Under the pieces are notes generated by a model. That model saw only the letters and a list, made by a program, of their open reading frames with translations, did not search any database and had not been told where the DNA came from. From Dromaius novaehollandiae (lineage: Eukaryota > Chordata > Aves > Casuariiformes > Dromaiidae): DNA of 64,000 nucleotides. Of this stretch, positions 1-11,861 are shown piece by piece (position 1 is the first letter of the stretch; every line of letters starts with the position of its first letter). The position numbers and the translations under genes were made by a program. The stretch covers positions 4,278,001 through 4,342,000 of the forward strand of contig NW_026991456.1 of the NCBI RefSeq assembly GCF_036370855.1, given 5' to 3'.

Positions 1-2009
1 AGATTTCTGAGTTGTCCAAAACTGTCTTTTTCAGTGGACTGCCAGCTCAAAGGAAGGAAATAGCTTGAAAAGAAATCATAGACATCATTTGGTCATCAAA
101 GAGCTTACCTCCACAGCAGTGAGTCACATCTGCACACCTTCTCTCTCTGTGCTGATGTTTAAGATATTCAAAGCCATCTAGAGCTAAGCCTCAGCAGAAC
201 TGGCAGCATGTTTCAATCAAGAATCAAAATCTCAAACCTAAATATGCTTTCTGACAAATATCATCAAAAAGAACAGATTTTCATAAGCCCTGCATTCATC
301 TATCCCTTAGTCTCCACCTAGAGAAACCCAGACAAAATTAGGGAATTTAAAATGTTAAAGATCTGATGTCTCTTCAAAGCTACAGTTTGCTTTTCTAAGA
401 AAGCCTTATGATCCACCATCTAGAATCCTGTTCTTCTTCTTTCCTTCCCAAAAATTTCAGTTCCAGTAGGAGATTTGGGAAAATTCCTGCCGAATGACTT
501 GTCATGACAGCAATGCTAAAGTCAGTCAATGTGTGGTAGAACAGCATTGCCTAGAGTCAGGAGGTCCTAGGGGCATTTGGGGTTTCCCTGTTGCAAGCAG
601 GTGAGGAAAACTCAATGAATCAAGAACAGTACTATTAAGAATTTTAGGAAAATTGTCAGTGTTCAGCTGGGACTTAGGTTATATTCCAGTATGGAGAGAG
701 ATTCAATCCCCGTATTTCTACTGGGATACCTAGTCCTTAGGTTTTTGTAGTGTAAAGCACTGGAGGACCGGCCAAAGTATGAAACTTCATCCAGTCTTTA
801 AACAAAGCTGTGAAAAATATCCCGATAATTAAACTGGATTGTGGCTCCAACATTGATTGGCATGCAATCATGCTTGGATTGCTGCTCTGATAAATTATAA
901 AGCTCAGCTATGCCATAAGGTCAAGGCCTTGGAAAGGTGGTAGCAGTGTAGTTATAGCTCCGTATGGGCTACAAAGTCCATTAACAGGGCAGAGTAGCCC
1001 TGATTTCAGCTTTGCTGAAATATGAACATAATGGTTAGGCTGCAGCTGTGCCAACTTGGTAAGACCTGGCCTAGCTCCATGGACCTGCCACCATCCTGAC
1101 CTTTGTGACTGCAACCTGTAAACATACAAATAACAAATCCAGATCCTGGCAGAAGAAAGTAAGAGAGTTTTCTCTCTTTAATGAAGTGGTGGCAAGCACT
1201 TAATGGCAACAGCAGCAGGAAAACTCAGCTTTTCATCTTTCCGGAGAGGAGGAGATACCACCAGATCATCCAGGTTTGGCTGAGAAAGGATTTCTCATTT
1301 GCTTGCATCCCTGTTGTGAAGGAAAATTGGCCATTTTCCGCTCAAGAATAAGTTGGGACGATTCACCAAATAAAATACTTTCCCTTTAGAGGGTGAAAAA
1401 TCTCATGCTGAAAGGGAAGGAATCATGAACAAAAAGGGAATCAGTCATCACTGTAAAGGTTCTGCCATTTTCACCTCCCGTTAAAAATTATTGTTATTCT
1501 ATTGGAGGTTACCAGTAACCTGGCTGATGCTCTCAAAGCTGAGTTCTTCTCATATGGGTGACTGAACTGAGGTTTCAGTTCTTGCTGAGGTCTGTTTCTA
1601 GCATAGGCTTCAAGGTATTGCATATGTACAAAACTATTCTCTCACTGACCTGTTTCATCTAGAAAGATAAGAGTAGGTACCATAGATATCAAGCCAGTTT
1701 ATTCCCCCCTTGAGCCAGATCTTCAGAAGTACTTGCCCATTTCAAGAAACAGACAACAGGATTAAAAACAGCCTATAATGGTTAGGTACACAAGGAAAAT
1801 GCTTACCCTGCTTAGATACACAAAAGACCAGACTGCTTTTAGACACTGAGTTATCTTTGAATAGTTGGCTGTTGTTTATCTCCAACCTACCAAACATTTT
1901 CTGCCCTATAACACAGCAACTAGCCATGGACTACTTGGGAAACTGAAGAAGGAAATTTCTGTCTCCTGCCCCAACGAGAGTGATCAAAAACTGGATTAGG
2001 TGCAAATTT
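1..2009. other. Intergenic spacer, no gene seen
   Basis: AT-rich sequence with stops in all frames and only short chance open frames. No exon with convincing splice sites or recognisable protein similarity was found. The same sequence recurs at 34383-36391. Confidence 0.6.
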
Positions 2010-2155
2010 GTAGACTCTCCATCTGTGCTGATACTTAAAATTCAGCTGGATAGGGCCTGAGCAATCTGATCTGCCTGAACCTGCTTTGAGGCGGAGGTTG
2101 GACTGGATGACCTCCAGAAATCCTTCCCAACTTAAATTATTCTATGCTTCTATCT
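2010..2155 (+). mobile_element. CR1 LINE 3' end fragment
   Basis: The core, roughly 2088-2155, reads GGTTGGACTGGATGACCTCC followed by a stretch ending TTCTATGCTTCTAT. This matches the well-known 3' untranslated end and short terminal repeat of avian CR1 retrotransposons. Only the 3' tail is present, as is typical for 5'-truncated CR1 insertions. No reverse transcriptase frame accompanies it. The upstream limit is approximate. Confidence 0.85.
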
Positions 2156-3541
2156 GCAGATTGAAAATGATCTTTTTATCTCTTAAATGAGGAAATAGGC
2201 CTACCTTCCTTGCATGAAGGTGCGAGATATTTTGTGCACTATCGATCCCAGAAATAAACTCTTATTTTGAAAGCTTCAAACATTTAATGCACCTTCATAA
2301 TACTGAATAGCTTCCTTCTTCACTCCAAAGATATCTTACTGAAAACAAATCAGAAGATTTATCTAAATAGAAAAACTTCAGGACTTCAGACTTGCAATAG
2401 AGCCCCTCCCTGCTCCACCTCCCCAGATAAATGTCATTTGCTTAGATGTTCACAGAACTACGCAATTCAGTACTGCCTTTGGAGCAACATCTCATTCTTT
2501 TCCCAGTATGCTGCAGCTGGCCTGGAGCCTGTGAAACATATGAATGAAGACCCTTCCCCTGATTCTGGCATGAGTTTAAGGACATCTCTATCTGCCAGAA
2601 AAACTAGCTTATTTGTGCTACTTAGAGGGCTTAGAGGTTGTTTGACAAACTGTTGGCCTTCAGAGCAGAGAGCTGAATTGGGTTACTCAGCTGAAGAGTG
2701 ATCTGCTCTGACCGTCCCTAGCAGGGAAAGTCATCAGTGGAGCTTAGACAGCAGAGATGTCACAGGCAACGCAGCCTTAGTTAGACTGTGCTTACGGTGG
2801 CTGCTCGTGTCGTGGAGCAGGGGCAACTCCTGGGACAGTGCCCATACAGTGCCATGTGTAAGATGATGAGTGAGGGAAGCTAGTCTGTTTGGGCTACGCC
2901 ATGAAGTCTGCAATGTATCTGCATTGGACTGAGTCCTGTTCTAGCCTGGATTAGACTGACAATGTAATGGATTTCTGAATTGTCATCTAGACTATGTGAA
3001 AGCCGTGGTGTTCAGTGGATAGCTGGGTTAAGACTGGATGAACAGCTATTACTCGTCTGGGTTATTTATCTTTCTTTCATTTAGTCTTCTCTCACAATTT
3101 AGTCAGAAATATCTGAAACTTCCAGGGTGTTACAGGAAGCATGAAAATGTTTGCTTTCAGAAAATTTGTGCTTCTAGATCCTGCCAGAGTTGCTCTGGAA
3201 ACTGACTGGTTATTTTTTAATAACACCTGTCAGTCTCAATGATAAATCTAGGGATATGGAATAATGGAACATATTCCTTCCTCATACACTACATTTACAC
3301 ATTAAGGGGTCTGAGTGGTTCAGGATGTGAAGAATGTGTTGCTATGAGCGATGAACCCCAGCGAGAGGGAGTGTAGCCTTTTATGGGATCTTTACTCGAG
3401 GGAGCTAACATGTTCAGCTGGCAGAGTCAGAGTTAGATATCTGTCCATAGTCTAAGCAGCTCATAGTAAGACGTCACACAATGCGCCTTTGCTTTAAATG
3501 ACCTCCTTCCTCTTTTCTTCCTCTTCCTCTTCTCCTATTAG
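2156..3541. other. Intergenic spacer, no gene seen
   Basis: No open frame with recognisable content. The last 50 bases form a strong pyrimidine tract that leads into the exon-like block starting at 3542. Confidence 0.5.
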
Positions 3542-3719
3542 GAATGAAATGCTGGCTGGCTTCAAAAGCATTGCTTTGCACTTGCAGATCCGAGCCCTTC
3601 CCTCAGAGCAGCTCGGAGAGGCAAGGTCAAAGTGGAGTACCATTTGGATACTTGGGTCCCCAAGAGGGGAAAAGACAACCCGCACCACCGTGAACATGCC
3701 AGCGCAAACTGCACAACAG
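3542..3719 (+). other. Orphan exon-like block upstream of the deubiquitinase promoter
   Basis: A 178-base segment is preceded by a long CT-rich tract ending in TTAG and followed by a good donor, CAG|GTACGG at 3720. One frame is open throughout and extends past both splice sites (3498-3728). The protein it would encode is not recognised. It lies about 300 bases before the CCAAT boxes of the USP42-like promoter. It may be an alternative 5' exon of that gene, the end of an unseen upstream transcript, or chance. The second copy has one visible change, A to C near 3684, which alters a codon in the open frame. Confidence 0.35.
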
Positions 3720-3739
3720 GTACGGTGACAGCAGCATGC

Positions 3740-4200
3740 CCGTTTTTCTGAGTAGGCTTATTCTGCCTGGGAAGGAGGTGTGAGCCGTGCCGGCGGAAGC
3801 ACAGCCCCCGCCCCCGCCGTGAGCAGGGCTGGGCAGTGGCCGCAGGCTGCGGATGGTGCCCGTCGGGTCCCTGGCGCCAGGTGAGCCCTGTCTCTGCAAC
3901 GGCCCCGGGTCCTAAAGGGGGGCAGGGCCACGCCACCCCGGTACCTGCCCGTCACAGACACGCTGCGATCCGATTGGCTGCGCCGCATCAGGACCGGCCC
4001 ACTCGGCTGCTACGAGCCTCCTCATTGGCCGAGCTGCCCGCCGTCACAATGGCCCGCAGAGCTGGGGTCACTCTGCGGCAGAGAGGGCGGCGGCGCAGCA
4101 GCTCCTCGCGCGCTCTCTGCCCGGGTGCTCGCGGTTGCGCTGGCGGAAGCGAGCGTGGGCTCAGCGAGCCTTCTGGATAACTGGGCTCGTTCCTTTTCCA
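3740..4200 (+). promoter_or_regulatory. CpG-rich promoter of the USP42-like gene
   Basis: This GC- and CpG-rich island sits just ahead of the coding exons. It contains two inverted CCAAT boxes in good context, GATTGGCTG near 3972 and CATTGGCCG near 4023. No TATA box was seen. Transcription probably starts between about 4050 and 4200. A strong donor, CT|GTGAGT at 4293, could close a 5' noncoding exon. The transcription start is an inference. Confidence 0.6.
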
Positions 4201-4471
4201 ACTGGAATTGCGTGTGACAGAAATGAAGTCATGCTCTGCAAGTTGCAGTCAGGCCCCATCTGCAGGAGCTGGCCTAGAAAGGAGCTACTCCTGTGAGTAA
4301 AGACTTCAAGAGTAAAGGTGAATTTTGTGACTCCCCAAAGGCGCTGGCAGTGGCTAAGGAAAAAGGCCAGCATAATTGGACTATCAGCTGAGCGCCTGGG
4401 GATGGAAGGGACTCGGCAACAGTTCCTGAAGGCCGAGTAGTCGTGGTTGCCCATGAGAAAAAGTCAAACAG

Positions 4472-7400
4472 ATGAGTAAACTCTTCTTCCCCAACTGTGC
4501 GCTGACCAGCCAACGTGAGTGGCAGCCTTCCTGGGCTGTCTCTACTACGTGCTTGTGTTCTGCAGGGCAGCTGGTTCTTGTGGGGGCTGCTCTCCAGAAC
4601 ACTGCCTTTGAAACCTCCGTTCCTAAAACAAAGGCCGGCAGTCTCTCTTAGAATCTAATTTCCTTGCAGGCGTTACTGACGGAATTGCTCCGCCACAAAG
4701 GATGCATTTCCCACCCGAGAAGATTTCTGTGGCTTGGCGGCAAAGGCAAAGCGTTGGAGCTGGACTCCGCAACCTGGGCAATACGTGTTTCCTCAACTCT
4801 GTTCTACAGTGTTTGACCTACACGCCCCCTCTGGCCAATTACCTGCTTTCTGGGGAACACAGCCAGTCGTGTGAGTACTTGTGAACACGTTCCTTGCAAG
4901 CTGCTGGACAGCTCTGCAGGTGAAAGGACAGCAGTGACTCTGTGAAGCAGACTCTGGGTTTTCCTAGTGTCCCTGCAGGGGCTCCCTTTTAAGAGCGCAT
5001 GCACGGCAGGCTCAGGATAGCTGAGGGAGTGCTTGCTTTCCTTTAATGCCCCGTGCTCCGGCGTCGAAGGAGGGTTCTTTCTTCCCTCCTGTGAATGATC
5101 AAGGGCATTGGGAAGTAAGGCGCTTCATGAATATTTGGCCTGTGGCTTTCCGGCTGCTCGAAAGATGATAAATTTTCGGAGGAGGGCATCACAGGTTCTC
5201 GGTGTTCCTTCCCAGCCGGGTTTCCCTAATGCACGACCGCTGCGAGACCTGATGTGGTCACTGCTGAACCGGAAGAAGAGGAAAACTACCACAGAGCACC
5301 GTGAAAGCAATATGAGCTAGTCGGGCTATTCCCGTGCACCTCCCTGCAGAAGAGGGCTTGGCAGTAGTCCTTCAGGTGCTTCGTCAGAAAATGCGTGCTA
5401 GTGCAGGCTTACTGGTTAATGCTTATGCGCACAGACTGGGCTGTTGGCACCTTTGGAGAAGAGAGCGTGGAACGGAGAGCAGAGACCGCACTTCCAACTT
5501 GGAGATTGTTGGTGCTTAAGGTTTTCCACAGGTACGTAGGTATCTTGCACTAGCCGGAGGTGGTTTCTTCCTTGACTCTTGACAGGTCGTGAGCAAGGCT
5601 TCTGCATGCTGTGTACGATGGAAGCTCACGTTAAGCATGTCCTGTTCTGCTCTGACAACGCCGTCGAGCCTACGGCTGTCTTCAGTGACCTTAGACGTAA
5701 GTCATTTCAGATGGCGTTCTTTGCAGAAACGTCTGAATTTTCAGAGGGTTATTTCACGGGTGCAAAGGGCTTGGAGAGATTAATTGTTGTAGGAAAGAGA
5801 GCTTTTAGAAAAGTAGGTTTCCTGTCCCTTTTGAAGAGATAAGCATTGTGCCCTTTGTGTTTATTAGGAATAGGGGAGCATTTCTGTTTTGGCAGACAGG
5901 AAGATGCTCACGAATTCTTATGTTACACCGTGGCTGCTATGCAGACAGCTTGCTTGAATGGAAGCACCAGGTAAGCAGAACCAAGTTAACCTTGAAGTGT
6001 TCTCTAGCACTTTTGACGCCTTCCTTTCCTACCCTACGTGAAAACCTTTGCCCAGGGTTTTCGTAGAAAAGAAAAGCTCTTTGAAGAAAGAGCTACCTCT
6101 CCGCCTCGGCTCTTCTGAGCGCTGATGATAATTTGTTTCCAGCTTGGACACGTCGTCGCAAGCCACCACGGTCATTCACCAAATATTTGGAGGATTCCTA
6201 AGATCCAGAGGTACTTTTGGAAACTACTACTGTCCTTGGAACTGATCTGTGCCTTTGTGCCCGTTTGTCGCAAAGAGCTTGCGGTGTGCCAAGAAGTAGC
6301 GGCTCTCAATAATGTAAACGGGCAAAGTGAGTCTCCTTCCCATTTTGTGAAGTGCTTCTGTTTGGCTTCCAGTAACGTGCTTGAGCTGCCAAGCAGTTTC
6401 AGAGTCCTATGAGGCCTTCCTCGATATCCCGTTGGAGATAAAGGTAAGACGTCTTGGAGCGGTGGCTGACGATGCCGTTGAAGGCCCCGAGCTTTCGGGG
6501 GCTGTTCTTTCTTTTTGTGGCTTTCTAAACTCGACGGAGTTCACGTAGGCATGTATGCTGTTCACGGCAAAAACGCTTGGTGGAGGCTGGGAGGTGGATT
6601 GGACTTGGTCCTCCTCTGGAAGCCCCGTGAATGGTCTCCGTGTGTGGGGGGGTTTAAGCCAGAGAGAGAGCAATTAGCGTATCCCCGCACGCATGCTCGT
6701 CCTATGATACTTCCCAGTTTTGGACTACCCCGATACACTTCTGATTGGTACGCGATGGCTTTTTTTGCTCTTGTGATTTACGCAAAGGCGTACCACAGAT
6801 AACTTGATTGTGCGCTACCGCAGACAGGTAGCTCTTGGTACCAAAGTACAGTCCTTTTCAAACAAGGTCAGTGTTCAGCATACTCTGCTTCTGCCTCCTT
6901 CTTCGCGGTGTTCGCTGCTTCGCAAGTAGGTCTCCCACGTGTGCACGAGGGAGGCCCTGCGGCAAAAGAGGAGTTGCGGGTTGGCATTTGAGTTTCCAGC
7001 AACTCAGTGCCCTCCTTTCTTCCTCCTCCAGGCAGCCTCCTCTGTCCCCGGGGCGCTCGAAGAATTTGTGAGACCTGAGCTGCTGGATGGTGAGAATTGC
7101 TACAAATGTAGCAAGTAAGTAGTCTTCCTAATGCCATCGGACTAGGAGATAGTGGCCGAACCCATTGTCCGCCTCGGAGCAGCTTTGGGTTGTGCAGCTA
7201 ATGAACCCTGAAGTCACCCAAAGCTTGGAAAAGAGTACATTTGCTTCTTAGAGCGGAATCGGTGTCATTCTGTTCAACTAGTTGGAAATCTTTGATAAGA
7301 AGCGCAGGCGCTAGCTCGCATTCCGGAACCACGCTCCGGTGAGAGAGTCACGTTCCTGCTGCCTTGCGTGTTGTTGGCAAGCCTTACTTTTGGGCCCAGC

Positions 7401-10400
7401 AAAGATACGTGCTCAGGCATTTGCTTGGCTACCGAAAGACAACGTTCCCGCTCCTTATCGAGCTGGCCTCCTACATCCTGCCAGGTTCTCTGCAGGAGCA
7501 AGGCTGAAATGCAGGGTGTGGCTTTAAGGAAAGAAGCCCCGTCTTAGGCAAGGAAATACCATTCAGCTAGGATGAGCGTGAGAGAGACATGGAAACTTGC
7601 TTGACTTTTGGCGTGAGGGGGAGGGGGGAAGATGCCTTGAAACAATTGCCTGTGCTTGCTTTGAAGGTGTGAAAAGATGGTTGCTGCGTCCAAGAGGTTT
7701 ACAATACATCGCTCTTCCAACGTTCTCACCATAGCCCTGAAAAGATTTGCCAACTTCACTGGTGGAAAGATTAGCAAGGTATCTATGCAAGTGTAATGCC
7801 TTCTTGGGAAGGGAGATTTCCCAAGGCGGAACGCTCTGTTCAAAGTTGTTAATGTCGGCCGACTGTAACCATAGCGACAGAAGATGTCTAGGCAAAATCA
7901 GCGCAAGAAGTAGGTCTTACTCTTTCTCTTCCGGTAACAGCAAAGCTCCCGTGTGACGATAAGCGTATGCTCCGCTCTGAAAGAGCTGGTTTTGCATTGA
8001 GCAGTTCTCTGCAATGGAAGCGATTAAATGTTGTCTCTGGGAAGACCGATTTCTGAGGAGGCAAAACATGTCTGTCTAAGCTTCCAGCCCACATTCTTAG
8101 CAGTGTTCTTCCCCGGCTCTTTCACGAAGTGTTCCCAGATGAGTTTTGAATCCTCTTGCTCTGTCTTCAGGATGTGGAATATCCAGAGTATTTGGACCTG
8201 CGAGCATACATGTCTCAGCCAGTTGGAGAACCAGTCCTCTACGCCTTATATGCAGTCCTGGTGCACAGAGGTGCCAGCGGTCGTGCAGGACACTATTTCT
8301 GCTTCACCAAGGTAAGCATCAGCTTCATTTCTTGCAGGGCAGAATCTGTGCTGGCGAAGAGAAACTTGTCCCAGCATGTTACTGACAACCATTGTTTTGA
8401 AGGGGAAAGAGCTCGTTACATGTCTCCTTTGACTAGTCTTGGTGTCTCCTTTGTCTGCTAGTGTTCTGTCTGGGTTTTCCTGTAGAGAGCACGCTCTAGA
8501 GTTGCTCTAAAGGCATTGTTGCCTTTCTTTGCAGGCCAGTAATGGACTGTGGTATGAGATGAATGATGCCTCGGTAGTCCTTTGCGACCTCCAAACCGTT
8601 CTCAGTCAGCAGGCGTATTTACTTTTTTATATCAGGTAAGAGCGAGTATTCAGATGGGTTTGGGGTACCTTTCCCTTTCGCGCTGCTGAAACCTCTCTTC
8701 TGCTCCTCTGACGTGTTTTTCCTTCTGTCCTGGGCGGAAAGGACTATTGGTAGAATTGCGTTCTGTCCAGTCTGGAATTCCCCATGTCACGCAGTGTCTT
8801 TCATTGCTTGGCCTTCACCTGCTGCACTTGCGTAACTTGCTACGTACGTGCTCTGTGGAGCTGGCGAATGCCATAAAGGAGGAGAAATTCAGGCCAGAGG
8901 TGGTGTAAGGATGAGTTCTTGCTCTGCAAGGGACGGCCGTGGTAGGAAGAGCAGCATCTAATTTTCAGCTTGTAGTCTTGGTTACGTTCTCAGTATGACG
9001 TATCAGCTGCTCCTAGATGATGGCAGGATGGGATTCAGCCCAAGAGGAGGCTGACAGGGCATGTCTCAACTGAGATCACTGTTGTTTCCCAAGGTGTGAT
9101 GGTGAGACACTTGGAGAATGCACTTCTGACGCGCCCGTGCCATCTTATCCCCCTTCATGCCTTGGTCAGCCGGGGGCTAATAAGAAGGGGGCTGGATTTC
9201 TGAGACCGCAGCTTGCTCCTCATATGCTGAAGGTAACGGGGAGGGGGGAAGAGAGGGAAGGAGAGAGGCACCAAATGGGTAGTGGGAATTGTCTTTTTCT
9301 TCCTTTTTCTTTTTTTTTTTTCCTTTTTTGGTAGCGTCTGCATTGTATTTTCCCTCCCACCCTGCAGCTTTCTTCACAGCTCTCCTGCTGCAGCCGGAAT
9401 CACTCAAACAGTGGCTGCTGCTGAATTGCGTGCAGCCCTGCTGCTTCTTTACTTGCAGCTCCGCTTCCTGAAGCACAGCGAGACATTGGAAGTAGAGCCT
9501 AGTCATGCTCAAATCCTGGGGAAAAAAAAAAGGGAAAGACTGCTTGGTTTATTTTTAGTGCTGTCACTTGAGCTGAGACAGCAAAACCAGAATGGCTTAT
9601 TCCTGAGCACTGGAACAAGTATGCTGGGGGTTTCAGGGAAAGTTGAAAGGGGAAAAATGGACGCAGGTACATAGCTAGAGACAGAGAGAGAGAGCGCGAG
9701 AGAGAGAGAGCGTGCAATTTGGGGCCATCCTTAATCCGTGCTCAGCTCTTTGGATGGGCTTTCAAAAATGATGCTCATTTGCTTCCAGTCGGCCAAAAAC
9801 CAAAAGTAGGAATGAAAACACTTGCTGGCCTTGCACTTCGAATTAAAGCAGAGTGGGGCATTTTTTGTTGTTGTTTTTTTCCTCTTCATCTCCTGAGGCA
9901 ATCTGTGGGACTCCCTGGTAGGAGGGGTTTGTGTTTGGGGCTTCTCCAAGCTGTGTGTTTGCACATAGCCATCTCACGATCTCTTCTTTTGAAATACAGA
10001 GCTCAAGTCATTTAAAGAGAAACGGAGCCCTGAAAGAGGATCCCAATACCATTGGCGTCACAGAAATGGGCGGTGATTCCCACAAGAGGAGGTGCTCTCG
10101 CAGGCTGGAAAGAAACAAGCGAAACTGCCACCTGCAGCAGTATTGCCCTGGAAGCAGGCGCACATCTTCCCGTAGTGACAGAAACTGCCTGGATAAGGGC
10201 AGAAGCTCCGGAAAATGTCCTCCTTACCGATCCCGAAGCAGAGGACGAACAGAGCAAGAGAGGTCACACGAGCATTCTTGCAAAAGCAGGTGGCTCCACC
10301 TGTCATCACACGCCAGAGGGGAAGGCGGGCATCACTTCAGCAGCCACCAAGCAGACGCGTGCCGCTGTCCAGTCCCGGAGCAGCAGTCTGAAAACTATTC

Positions 10401-11861
10401 TCCTCAACGACGAGCACCTTCAGCTGTGTCAGTTCCTTCCGGTTTTGAGGGCTCTTCCCGGAAGGCTGAAAAGCAAAGAAACAGAAAAAGAGGACATCCC
10501 CACGCCGGAGGGAGCGACAACAAAATAGAAGGGAAACGGAGAAAGACCGAGAAAAGAGATTTCCGCAGTTCCTCTTGTTCTTCTCTGGCTGTTCCTCCTG
10601 TCCGCCCAGTTGGCTTTAAAGAGCTCTCAATAGTGCGGCGTCTGTCTGGAGATCACGTGGGTAGGTCGATCAAGTGAAGGCAGGAAAGATACTGCTGAGC
10701 TGTGCTAGCACTTCAGAAGGGGACTGCTAACGGTGCTGACTGCTGCTTGGAATACGCAGGGGTAGAAGACACCGCTCTGGAATAAAGCTATTAGATGTTT
10801 ATTACCTTGAAATCCCCAAACCACAAGGGGAATCCCAGGAACCTTGCAGGCAGGTGACCGGGCTGCCCCAGGCACCATAGAGCATCGGCCCCTGGCGACG
10901 TTCAGGGGGAGGGGGGGGTGGGGGTTTAAGGCGAAAGAATAGGCTACAATGTGGCATAGTGTGCATGCGCTGCAGATAACAAGGAGAGCGGTAATTCTTT
11001 AGATGTACAGATAACAAGGGAAGCAGTAATTCTTTAGGAATACGTGAGTCCAGGTTGATGCCTGTGTGGTGCACCTAAGGGTCGCGACCCGCCGTTCCCC
11101 TTGGAGTCTGAACACCAAGTGTTTTGGCAGCTGCACTAGTTGGCCGGTCAACATGCTCCTGTCTCCTCGCCAATATTCCACTTTTATTTACCCACTAACG
11201 AGACCAATTTACCCACTAACGGGACCATACAGTTAGAGGCACATGTGCACACGGTTCTGGATCAGGCTACGAGAATGATTGTTTTCTTTGGCACCTCTTC
11301 CAGAACTAGCCTCAATTAATGATGTGTGTACAAGCCAAGACCTAATGTCCGCTCGACCTCTGAGGGTGTGCGTTTCTTAGTAAGGCAGACGTTCAGAAAT
11401 TACCGCAGAGCAGCTGCAAATCATCCCCTGCAGTAGACTTGATAAAATACAGTCCCATGTAGGCATCGAGTGCCACATCTGTTTTTTCTGTTCTTAACTT
11501 GCCCCTTTCCTTCCGACAGTATGATTTGGATTTCTCTGCACTCCACATGGACAGTCACAAGCGTAAGAGCAAGAAGAAAAAGAGCAGACCCATCAAGAAG
11601 CTGGAAAGCTGCTTGGAATGCTCAGATCCTCCTTTCCGGAAGTACCCACGGGAGGAGAAGGGAGACGGCCATCCTCCAGACGGCTCTTTATGGGAACAAT
11701 ACAGCAACCATGGCAGTAAACAACTCCACGGGGCGGGCAGCCTTCAAGGGCTTGCGTCAGGAAGGCTGTGCAGTATGCCCTGGCTTCCAAATATTCTGCC
11801 TCAATTGAAAGAGACACAAGTTTTCCTCGTGTGTGTGTTTCCAGTTTTGAATGGTCACTAG
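4472..11861 (+). CDS. USP42-like ubiquitin carboxyl-terminal hydrolase, copy 1 (11-12 exons)
   Basis: Cysteine-type deubiquitinase of the USP36/USP42 family, which removes ubiquitin from nuclear proteins. Coding exons: 4472-4514 (tentative), 4670-4870, 5586-5696, 5868-5970, 6143-6210, 6373-6443, 7032-7114, 7667-7778, 8171-8311, 8535-8635, 10002-10656, 11520-11861. All phases join; from ATG 4702 the total is 1956 bases (651 aa). Numbering from that Met, the Cys box NLGNTC gives Cys29, followed by QEDAHEF. Zinc pairs are C153/C156 and C200/C203. The His box GRAGHYFC gives His280, and YEMND completes the site. The family motif DGIAPPQ precedes ATG 4702, so the true start is probably upstream; ATG 4472 joins in phase through GTGAGT at 4515. 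The tail is RS-rich, then lysine-rich ([14 protein letters not shown]), suggesting nuclear location. It is far shorter than the >1000-aa mammalian proteins. No internal stop or frameshift was seen. The exon 10002 acceptor is non-consensus. Confidence 0.85.
9294..9330. repeat. T-rich tract in intron
   Basis: A nearly pure T tract interrupted by a few C bases lies in the intron between the last catalytic exon and the RS exon. It is a few bases shorter in the second copy, which accounts for part of the first offset shift. It is followed by an AG at about 9334 that could act as an acceptor, but no convincing exon follows. Confidence 0.7.
9676..9712. repeat. GA microsatellite in intron
   Basis: About 37 bases of GA/GC dinucleotides lie in the intron ahead of the RS-rich exon. 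The tract is present in the second copy at about 44053-44089 with a single T to C change. Confidence 0.8.
10781..10786 (+). promoter_or_regulatory. Possible intronic polyadenylation signal of the USP42-like gene
   Basis: AATAAA lies 104 bases after the stop codon (10675-10677) that is reached if the donor at 10657 is read through. A transcript ending here would give a protein with the catalytic domain and RS tail but without the lysine-rich final exon. It may instead belong to an antisense repeat that ends here. Confidence 0.4.
10973..11228. repeat. Short tandem duplications in the last intron, LTR-like
   Basis: A 35-bp unit beginning CAGATAACAAGG is duplicated at 10973-11007 and 11008-11042. 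A 21-bp unit beginning TTTACCCACTAACG is duplicated at 11187-11207 and 11208-11228. Duplicated enhancer-like blocks of this size are typical of retroviral U3 regions. The reverse strand also shows an AATAAA-type signal near 10800, so the whole of 10790-11290 could be a solo LTR in antisense orientation. I could not define its ends. Confidence 0.45.

Noticed and set aside
4566-4669. Alternative upstream coding exon of the deubiquitinase (4566-4640)
   Set aside because: It would need a 29-base intron with a poor GTCTCT donor before 4670, and reading through meets an in-frame TAG.
9282-9674. Extra coding exon between the last catalytic exon and the RS exon
   Set aside because: The acceptor tract at 9300-9334 is good and the frame is open in phase. 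However, no donor restores a sensible join and the product is unrecognised.
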